Below are positions 50,822 through 59,776 of a DNA stretch of 64,000 bases, in pieces. Position 1 is the stretch's first letter. Each line of letters opens with the position of its first letter. The translations under genes and the position numbers were made by a program. Under the pieces are notes generated by a model. It worked only from the letters and a program-made list of their open reading frames with translations, was not told where the DNA came from and made no database searches. Location of the stretch: contig JAJDUJ010000018.1 in assembly GCA_022826705.1 (NCBI GenBank), positions 62,001 through 126,000 on the forward strand, read 5' to 3'. The DNA is from Acidimicrobiia bacterium. GTDB taxonomy: Bacteria; Actinomycetota; Acidimicrobiia; Acidimicrobiales; Bin134.

Positions 50822-52092
50822 ACTCCGAGCGGCTGTCGATCGACGCATCGAGCAGCGACGAGGAGATCAGGGCCGCGGTCACGGAGTGGGTTGCCGAGCA
50901 CGTCCCCCAGGCATGGCGCGACGCCGCGCCTCGGGGGCGCCGGGCCATCCGGGAGGTGAGGCCCCGATCCGACTACGAGGCCTGGTATCCAGTCTTTGCC
51001 GCATCCGGGCTGGCGGTGGCCACCTGGCCGGTCGAATACGGGGGTCTCGATCTCCCACCGACCAAGGCCCGAGTGGCCGAAACGGTGATAGCCCCGCTCA
51101 ATCTGGGCCGGCTCAATCCCCTGGGCCTGCACAACACGGCCCCGGCGCTGTTCGCCCACGGCACAGAGGAGCAGCGTCTGCGCTTTCTTCCCCCCATGGT
51201 GGCCAACCAGGAGCGGTGGTGCCAGATGTTCAGTGAGCCCGGCGCGGGCTCCGATCTGGCATCGCTGGCCATGCGGGCTGAACGAGACGGAGACGAGTGG
51301 ATTCTCACCGGACAGAAGGTGTGGAGCACCTGGGCCCACGAGTCGGAGTTCGCCATCTGCCTGGCCCGCACCGATCCCACCGTTGCCAAGCGCCGGGGCA
51401 TCACCTACTTCCTGGTGGATTTGTCGTCGCCGGGAGTCGAGGTGCGCCCCCTGCGCCACATCGGCGGCGAGATCGACTTCAACGAGGTATGGCTGGAGGA
51501 TGTGCGGGTTCCCGACTTCCACCGGGTCGGCACTGCGGGCGACGGGTGGCGGGTGGCCGGGGCCACCCTGGCCGGTGAGCGCCAGATGGTGGCCGGGGCC
51601 GGCTCGGGCGGCGTCGACCGCATAGGCGGCGGGGGAGTCGACAGCCTCCTCAACCAGGCTCGTCAGGCTGGCGTCGGCCCGGTGGAGCGCGACCGGCTCA
51701 TGCGGCTCTATTCCGAGGAGAAGATTCGGGCGTGGACCAACGAACGGGTTCGGGCCACGGTCAAGGCGGGAGGCACGCCGGGGCCTGCGGCCTCGATCGG
51801 CAAGGTGCAGCAAAGCCAGCTCAACCAGGCACTCCAACTGGCCGCTGTGGATCTGGCGGGTATGGGATCGGTGGCCTGGATACCCGGCGAGCCGTCCGAG
51901 GGGCGAGACTCCATCGAAGCTTGGGCCGCTCACATGCCCTATGTGGCAAAGGGCATGCTGCGAAGCCGGGCCAACACCATCGAGGGGGGAACCACAGAGG
52001 TCAACAAGAACGTGATCGGTGAGAAGGTGCTCGGGCTACCCCGCGAGCCCGACCCCTACCACGACATAGCCTGGCAGGACGTCCCCAGATAA
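50818..52092 (+). CDS. Acyl-CoA dehydrogenase
   Basis: A 424-residue flavoprotein dehydrogenase: WPVEYGGLDLP, MFSEPGAGSDLASLAM, GQKVWSTWAHESE, and the C-terminal ANTIEGGTTEVNKNVIGEKVLG helix. It introduces a double bond into an acyl-CoA. The C-terminal segment matches the FadE-type subgroup often used for sterol side chains and other bulky acyl groups (family knowledge). It is translationally coupled to the MaoC-like hydratase, giving a desaturation-hydration pair. Confidence 0.93.
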   Translation: MNSERLSIDASSSDEEIRAAVTEWVAEHVPQAWRDAAPRGRRAIREVRPRSDYEAWYPVFAASGLAVATWPVEYGGLDLPPTKARVAETVIAPLNLGRLNPLGLHNTAPALFAHGTEEQRLRFLPPMVANQERWCQMFSEPGAGSDLASLAMRAERDGDEWILTGQKVWSTWAHESEFAICLARTDPTVAKRRGITYFLVDLSSPGVEVRPLRHIGGEIDFNEVWLEDVRVPDFHRVGTAGDGWRVAGATLAGERQMVAGAGSGGVDRIGGGGVDSLLNQARQAGVGPVERDRLMRLYSEEKIRAWTNERVRATVKAGGTPGPAASIGKVQQSQLNQALQLAAVDLAGMGSVAWIPGEPSEGRDSIEAWAAHMPYVAKGMLRSRANTIEGGTTEVNKNVIGEKVLGLPREPDPYHDIAWQDVPR

Positions 52093-52116
52093 CTGGGAAG
52101 AAAGGGAGCGACATCC

Positions 52117-52854
52117 ATGTTCAATCTTGACGGCAAAACCGCGCTGGTCACCGGCGCAGGGCAGAATGTCGGCGCAGGCGTGGCCCACACGCTGGCGTCT
52201 CAAGGGGCCCACGTGTTGGTCAACGACATCGTTGCCGACCGCGCCGGGGAAGTGGCGGACGCCATAGTGGGAGCAGGCCACTCGGCCGAGGCGCTGCCGT
52301 TCGACGTCACCGATGGCGAAGCGGTGCGGGCGGAAATTGTCGAGCGGCCCATCGACATTCTGGTCAATAACGCTGGCAATGGGGGAGCCGAGATGATGCA
52401 AGTCAAGCCCTTCGCGGAGACTGAACCGGCAGATTGGATCGGGCCTCTTGCCGTCAACCTCGGCGGCGTCTTGAACTGCACCCACGCGGTGCTGCCCGGA
52501 ATGATCGAGCGGGGCTGGGGCCGGGTCATCGCCGTCGTCTCCGGGGCCGGGACTGTCGGCGTGAACATCGGGGTGGCGGCCTACTCGGCAGGCAAGGGCG
52601 GCGCGGCCGGGCTGCTCCGCTCCGTGGCGCTGGAGGTCGCCCAGACGGGGGTGACGGTGAACTCCATCGCCCTTGGCCTGATGTCCAACACCGGCGACAC
52701 TGGCGTCACCGATCAACTGGCCAGGGCCATTCCCACCCGGCGGTTGGGCACCCCCGAAGACGTCGCCGCGCTATGCGCCTACCTCGCCTCTGAGGAAGCC
52801 TCCTGGATGACCGCCCAAACCATCCCCCTCGCTGGCGGCTCCATCACCAGCTGA
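52117..52854 (+). CDS. Short-chain dehydrogenase/reductase
   Basis: A 245-residue SDR: TGAGQNVGAGVA cofactor loop, NNAGN, VSGAGT in place of the usual Ser block, and YSAGKGG as YxxxK. The C-terminus IPLAGGSITS is SDR-like. AAAGGGAG precedes the ATG. Between the acyl-CoA dehydrogenase and the CoA-transferases it would suit 3-hydroxyacyl-CoA oxidation (inference). Its stop codon is followed directly by a fragment of a RelE-type toxin. Confidence 0.92.
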   Translation: MFNLDGKTALVTGAGQNVGAGVAHTLASQGAHVLVNDIVADRAGEVADAIVGAGHSAEALPFDVTDGEAVRAEIVERPIDILVNNAGNGGAEMMQVKPFAETEPADWIGPLAVNLGGVLNCTHAVLPGMIERGWGRVIAVVSGAGTVGVNIGVAAYSAGKGGAAGLLRSVALEVAQTGVTVNSIALGLMSNTGDTGVTDQLARAIPTRRLGTPEDVAALCAYLASEEASWMTAQTIPLAGGSITS

Positions 52855-52968
52855 CGCCGGATACGCGTCTGCGACAATAAGGTCATATACGAAGTGCTCG
52901 ACATTGAACTGGTAGTCCTCGTCATGAGGGAGGGCTTCTGCCAGCGCGGCGAATCGCAGTCCCAATGA
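52855..52968 (+). pseudogene. C-terminal fragment of a RelE-type toxin
   Basis: Translated from 52855, the frame reads RRIRVCDNKVIYEVLD then IELVVLVMREG and ends at a TGA at 52966. This corresponds to the RxRVGDYRVIYEV...LVVLVVRVGHRRE end of RelE/ParE toxins, with key positions changed and the N-terminal half missing. It is wedged between the SDR stop and the CaiB start, whose ATG overlaps the fragment's end. A similar remnant lies at 55683-55831. Confidence 0.65.
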
Positions 52969-54167
52969 GGCAGCCTCTGGCCGGGATCAGGGTGCTCGAT
53001 ATGGGTACCCGTGTGGCGGCCCCGTTCTGCGCCGGGATCCTGGGCGAGCAGGGCGCGGAGGTGATCAAGATCGAGGACCCCGATCGCGGCGACAAAACCC
53101 GTCTGAACGGGCCCTTCACCGTTGACGACGACGGCAACGCTTACTCCCTCTATTGGTCGGTGGAGGGCCGGGGGCGCAAGTCGGTGACCATCGACCTTCG
53201 AAGCTCCGAGGGCCAGGATTTGTTTCGGCGCCTGGCTTCGGTGTCCGACGTGGTGTGCGAGAACTTTCGGCCCGGCACGTTGGAGCGCTGGAACATCGAC
53301 CCGAGCCAGCTCGACCCGAGGCTGGTCACGGCCCGCATCAGCCTTTACGGCCAGCAGGGACCCAAATCCCTCTACAACGGATTCGACCACAACGCCGTCG
53401 CGTTCGCCGGGCTGACGCACCTCACTGGACAACCCGACGGTCCCCCAATACGGCCCGCCCTTCCCGTTTCCGACTACTTGACCGGGGTGTTCGCAGCTCA
53501 GGCCGTGACGAGCCTGCTCTATGAGCGCGACGCCAAAGGCACAGGAACCGGTGGCGTGATAGACGCTTACCTCTACGGCTCGGTGCTGCGGATCATGGAG
53601 TGGACGATTGCCGCCTACGACCGTTTGGACTCGGTGCGCCCCCGTACCGGCAACCGATCAAACAACGCTGCGCCGCTCGACAACTTCCAGAGCCGCGACG
53701 ACCGGTATGTATGCATCGTGGCCGTGCGCCAAGCAGTGTTCGAACGCCTCTGCGAGGCGATGGACCGGCCCGAGCTGCTGGCCGACGATCGCTTCGCCAC
53801 ACCAAAGGCGCGTCGTCTCAACCGGGATGTCGTCAACCAGACCGTCGCCGAGCGGGCGTCGGGCCTCGACGCGGCCACCATCGAAGAGCGCTGCCTTGGC
53901 CACGGCGTGCCCGTCAGCGTCATCTACGACGTGGCGGATGTAGTTGTCGACGACCAGGTGCGGGCCCGCGGAGATGTGTGCACCGTTGACGATCCCGTCA
54001 TCGGCCCGGTCCGCCAGCAGGCTCCTTACCCCCGCTTTGACGGCGACCCGCTTCCGGTTCCAGCGGGCGCCCCCCGATTGGGCGAGCACACCGACGAGGT
54101 GCTCTCGGGCCTGCTGGAACTCTCAGAAGCCCAGATCGCTGGCCTGAGAGAGCGCAACGTAATCTGA
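52965..54167 (+). CDS. Family III CoA-transferase (CaiB/BaiF), Asp intact
   Basis: A 400-residue single-half CoA-transferase: LAGIRVLDMGTRVAAPF, VIKIEDP, ENFRPGTLERW, and the C-terminal APRLGEHTDEVL. The catalytic Asp is present (PVSDYLTG, Asp170). It activates an acid by CoA transfer for the acyl-CoA route encoded upstream. The ATG overlaps the stop of the RelE fragment. The next gene is a paralogue with that Asp replaced, so the two could form a two-subunit enzyme. Confidence 0.92.
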   Translation: MRQPLAGIRVLDMGTRVAAPFCAGILGEQGAEVIKIEDPDRGDKTRLNGPFTVDDDGNAYSLYWSVEGRGRKSVTIDLRSSEGQDLFRRLASVSDVVCENFRPGTLERWNIDPSQLDPRLVTARISLYGQQGPKSLYNGFDHNAVAFAGLTHLTGQPDGPPIRPALPVSDYLTGVFAAQAVTSLLYERDAKGTGTGGVIDAYLYGSVLRIMEWTIAAYDRLDSVRPRTGNRSNNAAPLDNFQSRDDRYVCIVAVRQAVFERLCEAMDRPELLADDRFATPKARRLNRDVVNQTVAERASGLDAATIEERCLGHGVPVSVIYDVADVVVDDQVRARGDVCTVDDPVIGPVRQQAPYPRFDGDPLPVPAGAPRLGEHTDEVLSGLLELSEAQIAGLRERNVI

Positions 54168-54201
54168 GCATGGCGAATACAGCTGTGGATTGGAGTAGGT
54201 G

Positions 54202-55401
54202 ATGAGACGCCCCCTGGAAGGATTGCGAGTGATCGACCTCGGTTCCCGGGTGTCGGCGCCTTTCTGCGCGGCGATATTGGGCGAGCAGGGGGCCGAGATA
54301 ATCAAGATCGAGGATCCCGGGCGAGGCGACAGCCTGCGCTATCTCGGCCCCTACGTCGACCACGACGATCAGCTGTACTCCCTCTATTGGTCGGTGGAGG
54401 GCCGGGGCCGAAAGTCGGTGACCATCGACCTGCGCCGTCCGCAGGGCCAGGAGATCCTCCGTTCTCTGGCCGCCTCCAGCGACGTGTTGTGCGAGAGTTT
54501 CCGCCCCGGCACCCTCGAACGATGGAACATCGAACCGTCCCGCCTTCAGCCGAGCTTGGTTACGGCCCGCTTCAGCGTGTTCGGCCAGGACGGCCCCAAG
54601 TCGCTCCAGCCGGGTCTCAATGGAAATGCGCTGGCCTTCAGCGGGCTGATGCACCTCACCGGCGATCCCGATAGGCCTCCGGCAAGGCCGGGAGTGAACA
54701 TCGCCGGCTACCTGACCGGCCTGTTCGCGGCTCAGGCGATCACCAGCCTGCTCTATGACCGCGACGCCCGAGGCACCGGAATCGGCGGGGTCATCGACGT
54801 GTACATGTACGGCTCGGTTCTGCGCATCATGGAGTGGACAATCGCCGCCTACGACCGGCTGGACTTGGTCCGCAACCGCTCAGGCAACAGCCTCGACAAC
54901 GCGGCGCCGATCGGCAACTACGCCAGCCGCGACTCGCGCTACGTGTACATCGTGGGCGGCAGCCAGGTCTTTTTCGAACGGCTGTGCCAGGCCATGAACC
55001 GCCCTGACCTGGTTGACGACGAGCGTTTCGCCAACCCTGCGGCCCGAGCCCGCAACCGTGCTGAGATCAACGCGATAGTTGCCCAATGGGTGTCAGAGGA
55101 AGACGCCGACGAAATAGAGGCCCGCTGCGTGGCCCGCGACGTTCCCGCCGGCAAGATCTACGACGTGGCCGACTTTGCCGCCGACGAGCACGTCCAGGCC
55201 AGAGGCGACATCTGCACCATTCAGGACCCGATCATCGGACCGGTCCGCCAACAAGCCCCCTTCCCCCGCATGCTCGGCGAGACCCCAGCCGCACCCACCG
55301 GCGCCCCCCGCCTCGGCGAGCACACCGACGAAGTGCTGTCGGGAGTGCTTGGCCTGTCCAGCACCGAGCTAGACGACCTCAGATCCGACGGCATCATCTG
55401 A
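54202..55401 (+). CDS. Family III CoA-transferase paralogue, catalytic Asp replaced by Gly
   Basis: A 399-residue paralogue of the gene just upstream, sharing long blocks such as LYWSVEGRGRKSVTIDLR, RIMEWTIAAYDRL and GPVRQQAP. The catalytic position reads NIAGYLTG (Gly169 where the neighbour has Asp170). On family knowledge it should not form the acyl-enzyme anhydride. The ATG at 54202 follows GGAGTAGGTG; a GTG one codon earlier is possible. A non-catalytic partner in a heterodimer is the simplest idea. Spacing to the first copy is 34 bases. Confidence 0.9.
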   Translation: MRRPLEGLRVIDLGSRVSAPFCAAILGEQGAEIIKIEDPGRGDSLRYLGPYVDHDDQLYSLYWSVEGRGRKSVTIDLRRPQGQEILRSLAASSDVLCESFRPGTLERWNIEPSRLQPSLVTARFSVFGQDGPKSLQPGLNGNALAFSGLMHLTGDPDRPPARPGVNIAGYLTGLFAAQAITSLLYDRDARGTGIGGVIDVYMYGSVLRIMEWTIAAYDRLDLVRNRSGNSLDNAAPIGNYASRDSRYVYIVGGSQVFFERLCQAMNRPDLVDDERFANPAARARNRAEINAIVAQWVSEEDADEIEARCVARDVPAGKIYDVADFAADEHVQARGDICTIQDPIIGPVRQQAPFPRMLGETPAAPTGAPRLGEHTDEVLSGVLGLSSTELDDLRSDGII

Positions 55402-55414
55402 CCAAGGAGCCCGC

Positions 55415-55636
55415 ATGAGCCAGATCACCGCCTGGGTTCCCGATGAGCTTGTTGAGGCGCTGGATGCGGTCGCCGAGAACTTGAAGCGCAGCCGGGCCGA
55501 CATCATTCGCCAAGCCTTGGAACACTATTTGGAAGATTACGACGATCTCGATGTAGCCCTTGAGCGCCTGCGAGATCCATCCGACCCGGTACTCGATTGG
55601 GACCAGGTCAGACATGATCTGCTCTGCACGGATTGA
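55415..55636 (+). CDS. Ribbon-helix-helix antitoxin (CopG/ParD-like)
   Basis: A 73-residue protein: an N-terminal beta strand ITAWVPDELVEALDAVAE, then helices with SRADIIRQALEHYL, the RHH pattern, then an acidic tail for toxin binding. RHH antitoxins bind DNA as dimers and neutralise RelE/ParE toxins. AAGGAG precedes the ATG. The toxin gene that should follow is broken (next entry), so this is an orphan antitoxin. It may still repress its own promoter. Confidence 0.85.
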   Translation: MSQITAWVPDELVEALDAVAENLKRSRADIIRQALEHYLEDYDDLDVALERLRDPSDPVLDWDQVRHDLLCTD

Positions 55637-55682
55637 ACGCCGCTCAACCCGAGCATGAGAGATGGTGCAAACGCCGTAGTCG

Positions 55683-55831
55683 ATGGCCGCATACTCAGTT
55701 CGGACTAAGCGCTGCGAGACCGCCGCCTACGCGTTGGCGACTACAGGGTCATATGCGAAGTCCTCGACAACTAACTGGTGGTCCTCATTGTTCGAAAAGC
55801 CCAACGCCGCGAGACCCATCTCCCCCATTAG
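55683..55831 (+). pseudogene. Decayed RelE-type toxin gene
   Basis: A start MAAYSVR at 55683 is in one frame, and the typical toxin core RVGDYRVICEVLDN is in another (from 55730), followed by an in-frame TAA at 55772 and then LVVLIVRKAQRRET to a TAG at 55829. So the gene has an internal deletion or frameshift plus a nonsense codon. The preceding RHH antitoxin confirms the family. It is related to the fragment at 52855-52968. Confidence 0.75.
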
Positions 55832-56334
55832 TGCTCGGCGTGGAGATTATTTCCGGCAATGCAGTTCGGAAGGTGATACGGGAGGTGATCATGTGACGCC
55901 CCAGAACGCCCTGAGAGGCCTTTGTTAGTGCCATGTAAACGAAGCGACGACGAGGCTGCCTACCAACGCTCTGCCCCATTCGACAGGAGGAGCGGGCTGA
56001 TGGAGGGACGGGCCGACCAATTGGAGTAAGAATGGGCGAGCACACCTTGGAAGGACAGATCCTCTGTATCTGTGCCACACCCCTTGACAGGCGCAGGGAC
56101 CAGATGGAACAGCCTTATTCACAGTCATTCCCGATTGGTTGTTTCTGGGGGTAAACTCCGACCAACTGGCAAGAGCCAGCTAGGCAATGCAACCGAAACG
56201 GCTGCCTCGCAGCTGATGGGGTGGGGTGACCCACCTTGGGCTCCGGTCCAGTTTTTCCCTGTCCGGACTGCGTTGCCGCTATGTGGTGGGGGTGTGCACA
56301 CCCCCACCACACTTTCGTTGAGTGAGAATCTGAG
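55832..56334 (+). ncRNA. Structured non-coding leader of the reverse transcriptase (candidate ncRNA)
   Basis: About 500 bases hold no convincing gene. Several short hairpins lie in a row ahead of the RT: CTGGC-AAGA-GCCAG (56165-56178), GCTGC-CTC-GCAGC (56201-56213), GGTGGG-GTGA-CCCACC (56220-56235) and a perfect 15-bp-arm palindrome (56282-56311). RTs of retron and DRT types often work with a structured RNA encoded just upstream, so this is the natural candidate. Its ends are not defined and expression is not shown. Confidence 0.4.
56282..56311. repeat. Perfect 30-bp palindrome upstream of the RT
   Basis: TGTGGTGGGGGTGTG is followed directly by its reverse complement. As RNA it would fold into an 11-bp stem with an 8-base loop. 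It ends 23 bases before the RT start. It lacks a U-run, so a normal terminator is less likely than an RNA structural element or a dimer-binding operator. Confidence 0.75.
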
Positions 56335-57891
56335 TTGCTGCTGTCGAAGTACATAAGAAGAGAGGCCACTAGGCTGCTCAAGCGTCACGAGCGCAACATG
56401 CACACAGGTTTTCTGGAATGGGAGCGGCGCCAGAGGCGGTCCAAGACCCGCCTGCAGCGTCTCCAAACACAAGAGCCTTCATGGTGGAAACTTGATCCCG
56501 GTTTCAACCCATATCACGTTCGTCGCCAAGCGGATGTGATTGGGCATGCGATGTGGCGGGCATTGAAGGAGGGCCGCTATCAACCTCGCTCACCTGTTGA
56601 AGTCGAGATAGACAAGCCTGGCGGTGGCGTGAGAGGACTGTCAGTGTTTCAGATTGCCGATAGTGCCTTGTCCCGATTCGCATTCGATCAGATTCTTGCC
56701 AAAAACACCTCACGACTAAGTGGGAGAGCCTACGCCTACAGGAAGGACTTGTCAGCTCATGATGCCATTCACTTTGTGCGCACAGAGTGGGCTGGCAAGA
56801 CTAGAGTGTTCATCGCCGAATACGATTTCAAGTCATTCTTTTCGAATATCTCACATGCACATCTCCTCGAGATGATCAAGCAGCGAAGCTTGTTTCTCAC
56901 GGATTTGGAAAAGCAGATCATGACTGCCTTTATGCGGTCGATTCCCATACCCGAGGAGTCGTATGATCCGATCCCATCAAATGGTGCATCCAAAGGTATT
57001 CCTCAGGGGACCAGCATAAGCCTTGTCTTGGCGAACCTTGCTGCTAGTCGTCTCGACCAAAGGCTGGAGAGAATTGGCGTAGGATTCGTTCGCTACGCAG
57101 ATGATACCCTCATCTGGGGAGATTCCTACGGCAGCATTTGTGAGGCTGTGGAAATACTCACTGAAGAGGCCGCTCTAATGGGTGTGGAATTTAATAGAGA
57201 GAAATCGTCCGGAATAAGCTTGTTAGTCCCGCGGTCTTGGACACCCGACGGGGAGATCAGGACCAAAAGGAGGGTCCGCTTTCTTGGCTATGACTTGGGG
57301 CTCGAACATTGCGAGCTATCTAATGACGCTGAAGTCAGGATCAAGCAAAAGTGTCTCAAGTTGATCTATAACAATCTCCTGAGAGAACCACTCAATAGAA
57401 ATCAAAACCCAGAGAGAATTACTGAACACCTTGATAGCGATTACATAGCGTTGCTAGCACAACTCCGAAGATACCTCTATGGCGACCTGTCTGAGAAGAA
57501 AGTCAAGAGCTTCCAACGCAGCGAGGCTCCCTACCAGCATTTCACAGGCGTCATGTCATGCTATCCCTTACTGGACGACTCAAACGCACTCGGACGATTG
57601 GATGGCTGGCTATTGCATAACATCCATCAAGCAATCGCAAAGCGGACAGCTCTGCTGCATGCTAGCGGGATACTTCCTTTTATCTCGGAACCAATTCCTC
57701 ATGGCCGGTCGCCGGCTCAGCTTCTGAATCTTGAAAATCCAACGAGCAAATCTTCAGGCCATGCTATCGACGTAAGTGTGCCCAGCGTTCGCCGAATCGC
57801 ATCTGTCATACGACGAGCTGCGGAAAAGTATGGTGCTGGATCCGTTGGCAACGAGCCAGAAATCGGTCTGTCAAATCCTTCGCGGTACTAG
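56335..57891 (+). CDS. Reverse transcriptase, DRT/unknown-group-like
   Basis: A 518-residue RT. Motif A is [12 protein letters not shown] (Asp164), motif B is [16 protein letters not shown], motif C is RYADD (254-257), and VEFNREKS and VRFLGYDL match motifs D and E. A long C-terminal part ([39 protein letters not shown]) follows. Group II intron maturase and HNH parts, and retron NAxxH and VTG motifs, are absent, so a defence-associated (DRT/UG) class is most likely. A TTG at 56335 or the ATG at 56398 is the start; neither has a clear ribosome-binding site. The gene is markedly richer in A and T than its neighbours, a sign of transfer. Confidence 0.88.
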   Translation: MLLSKYIRREATRLLKRHERNMHTGFLEWERRQRRSKTRLQRLQTQEPSWWKLDPGFNPYHVRRQADVIGHAMWRALKEGRYQPRSPVEVEIDKPGGGVRGLSVFQIADSALSRFAFDQILAKNTSRLSGRAYAYRKDLSAHDAIHFVRTEWAGKTRVFIAEYDFKSFFSNISHAHLLEMIKQRSLFLTDLEKQIMTAFMRSIPIPEESYDPIPSNGASKGIPQGTSISLVLANLAASRLDQRLERIGVGFVRYADDTLIWGDSYGSICEAVEILTEEAALMGVEFNREKSSGISLLVPRSWTPDGEIRTKRRVRFLGYDLGLEHCELSNDAEVRIKQKCLKLIYNNLLREPLNRNQNPERITEHLDSDYIALLAQLRRYLYGDLSEKKVKSFQRSEAPYQHFTGVMSCYPLLDDSNALGRLDGWLLHNIHQAIAKRTALLHASGILPFISEPIPHGRSPAQLLNLENPTSKSSGHAIDVSVPSVRRIASVIRRAAEKYGAGSVGNEPEIGLSNPSRY

Positions 57892-58035
57892 TCGCTAAGT
57901 TGCGTGCCAATTGTGTCACATCGGGTCACAATGGACTACACAGATTGGATAGACGGTTAGTGCAAGCGGAATGAAGTGAATCTATTTGTACTTCTGCTGA
58001 AGCTGTGCCGCATCAACTCGATTGGGGAGAACGCC
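57892..58035 (+). promoter_or_regulatory. Gap between RT and Rx4H-protein genes
   Basis: About 144 bases without an ORF of note. TTGTG and CACAA arms (57915-57935 region) could pair around an 11-base centre. A clear GGGGAGA ribosome-binding site ends the gap just before the ATG at 58036. A separate promoter for the second gene is possible; none is obvious. Confidence 0.3.
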
Positions 58036-58821
58036 ATGCCAACGGTCGCCGAAGCTCTTGCACTCTCGCTTCCAGCTAAGTGGCAATTCGGTTTGAAGAA
58101 ATTTGGGAGTGCTGTGCGTGCACTTGAGACATGGTTTGAGGGGCATGGAGAGACTGTGATGGCAGTCCTCGCTAACGCTACTGTACCTCTGGAGGAGCTG
58201 AGGACTCATCAGCTCGCTAGCTTCGTCCAGCTCGATCATCGACTCGTGCAAGTCTTGGTAGAGCGGGGCTGGTACCCCGACCCACGCATGGCTCCAATCC
58301 AGCTGGCCCTGCTCTTCTCATACAGCGCCAGCGAGCCTGACGCGGTTGAAGAGATCATGAAGAACGTGTTTCGAGAGCGTCTCGACGAGATTGAGGCGGA
58401 GTTGGTAGCCGCTCATCCAACACGTACAGCGATCATTCAAGATGCGTTCTACGCACATCGGGAGTCCAGGTACAACCTCTCAATTCCTGTCCTGCTGGCT
58501 CAAGCCGACGGTATCTGGCTTGAGCGGGTCAAGCGCAACTTGTTCAGTGGTGGCGCTGGAAGGGCTATTCAAGAGTTGGCCGACCAGATTGAGGATGCAA
58601 ACTCTCGTGAATTGGTGTTTGCCCTCAGCAGCCCTGATTGGCCGCTAGCAGCCTCGGAAGGAGAAAGGCCCGAGAGCTTCAGCGGGCTTAATCGACATCA
58701 GGTTCTTCACGGCGAAGTGACAAACTACGGCATCGAAGAGAACAGCCTCAGGGCCGTCTCTTTCCTGAACTACTGCGCCTTCATACTTCCTGCACAAGAA
58801 GAGGAGGTTACCGCTTCCTGA
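58036..58821 (+). CDS. Uncharacterised protein with HEPN-like Rx4H motif, RT partner
   Basis: A 261-residue, mostly helical protein. The C-terminal block LNRHQVLHGEVTNYGIEEN carries Arg220 and His225 spaced as Rx4H, the signature of HEPN ribonucleases, within an RHxxLHG context seen in several abortive-infection-type proteins (family knowledge from memory). The ATG at 58036 follows GGGGAGA, which decides against the longer open frame. It lies 144 bases after the RT in the same direction and is also AT-rich, so RT and this protein probably arrived together. It is convergent with the XamI-like gene (1-base gap). A toxic RNase effector controlled by the RT is a testable idea. Confidence 0.8.
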   Translation: MPTVAEALALSLPAKWQFGLKKFGSAVRALETWFEGHGETVMAVLANATVPLEELRTHQLASFVQLDHRLVQVLVERGWYPDPRMAPIQLALLFSYSASEPDAVEEIMKNVFRERLDEIEAELVAAHPTRTAIIQDAFYAHRESRYNLSIPVLLAQADGIWLERVKRNLFSGGAGRAIQELADQIEDANSRELVFALSSPDWPLAASEGERPESFSGLNRHQVLHGEVTNYGIEENSLRAVSFLNYCAFILPAQEEEVTAS

Positions 58822-58822
58822 A

Positions 58823-59776
58823 TCAACTACTGCTCTCTCTTGCTGAGCGGATGAAGTTCGCCAGGGCATTGAGGTCATGGGCCCAGAAGATCGTGAGGTG
58901 CTGGGCCTGGGCCTGTTCGAGGTTTCGGGTTTTGAAGATGCCAGAAAGGACGGCGCTGGGGACGGTGGCTCCGCTACCAAATTCTTCGATCCAGGCTGCG
59001 GCCTTCGCGGCAGCGTCGTTGTTGAGTCGTTTCACCGAGTTCGTGGACGAGTTCGATACCTTGCACTCGATGGGCATGCACCGTCCGTCGTGAAGCCTGA
59101 CAATGAGATCCGCTTTGCGCTGTCCGAACGGTGCTTCTCCGCAGAACTCGCCTGGTGCCGGGGCGTCCAGGAAGCCGGGTGAAACAGTCCGAGGTTCAAC
59201 CTCGACCATGCCCGATCCCCGCAGGGAGGCCTTGACCAACTCTTCTTGCTCTTTGGACTGCATACGTCGAACTGTTTCCACCCGCCGAGTGGCCATAAGG
59301 GCCGCTGTTGCTATTGCAGCGGCAGTCCTTTCGTTGTCTTCGGCTCCGCGCCTTTGGCTGATCCACGGGAATCGCTTGGGGTCAAGGCCCTGGGCGATAG
59401 TTCCCACCACCCGGTCCGAAGCGTCAAGGTCATCAAGCAGTACGCCAGCAGCAAGCGAAGTATCGGCAAGCTCGGCCAGATCATCGGCTGAAATAGGAGG
59501 CCCGACAACGTAGCGGAGGGCTTCCAATAATTCGGGGTTGCCGAGCACCTCCAAGAGTCCAGGGTCGATTGACGTAACGCTCGCCCGTGGTTGTAGTTGC
59601 GAGAGGTCGTCAGTCTTGTCCAGGAGCTCGTTGATGTATTCGAGACACTGGGCAAACGTCTCGGCGTAGACCCCCTGTGACTCGTTCAGCCTCTGGGAGC
59701 GGAAGATCTGCCTGGCGAGTTCTCGTTGCTCGTCGAATTCCTCGCTGGTCCAACGAGGCGGGTCTGTGAGGTTCAC
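58823..59776 (-). CDS. XamI-like type II restriction endonuclease
   Basis: A 317-residue protein. A PD-(D/E)xK-type site is visible: KADLIVRLHDG then MPIECKVS, giving Asp, Glu and Lys about 15 residues apart, followed by STNSVKRLNNDAAAKA. Arrangement and flanking sequence resemble the XamI endonuclease family (XamI cuts at GTCGAC). The N-terminus starts WTSEEFDEQRELARQIFR. Its ATG overlaps the methyltransferase stop (ATGA), so the pair is one operon with the methyltransferase made first, as is safe for a restriction system. Confidence 0.78.
   Translation of the reverse strand: MNLTDPPRWTSEEFDEQRELARQIFRSQRLNESQGVYAETFAQCLEYINELLDKTDDLSQLQPRASVTSIDPGLLEVLGNPELLEALRYVVGPPISADDLAELADTSLAAGVLLDDLDASDRVVGTIAQGLDPKRFPWISQRRGAEDNERTAAAIATAALMATRRVETVRRMQSKEQEELVKASLRGSGMVEVEPRTVSPGFLDAPAPGEFCGEAPFGQRKADLIVRLHDGRCMPIECKVSNSSTNSVKRLNNDAAAKAAAWIEEFGSGATVPSAVLSGIFKTRNLEQAQAQHLTIFWAHDLNALANFIRSARESSS

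Noticed and set aside
56282-56311. Rho-independent terminator
   Set aside because: The GC-rich hairpin is not followed by a T-run on either strand, and it lies just before a gene start.
56335-57891. Group II intron or retron RT
   Set aside because: No maturase/HNH region or intron ends are seen, and retron NAxxH and VTG motifs are absent.
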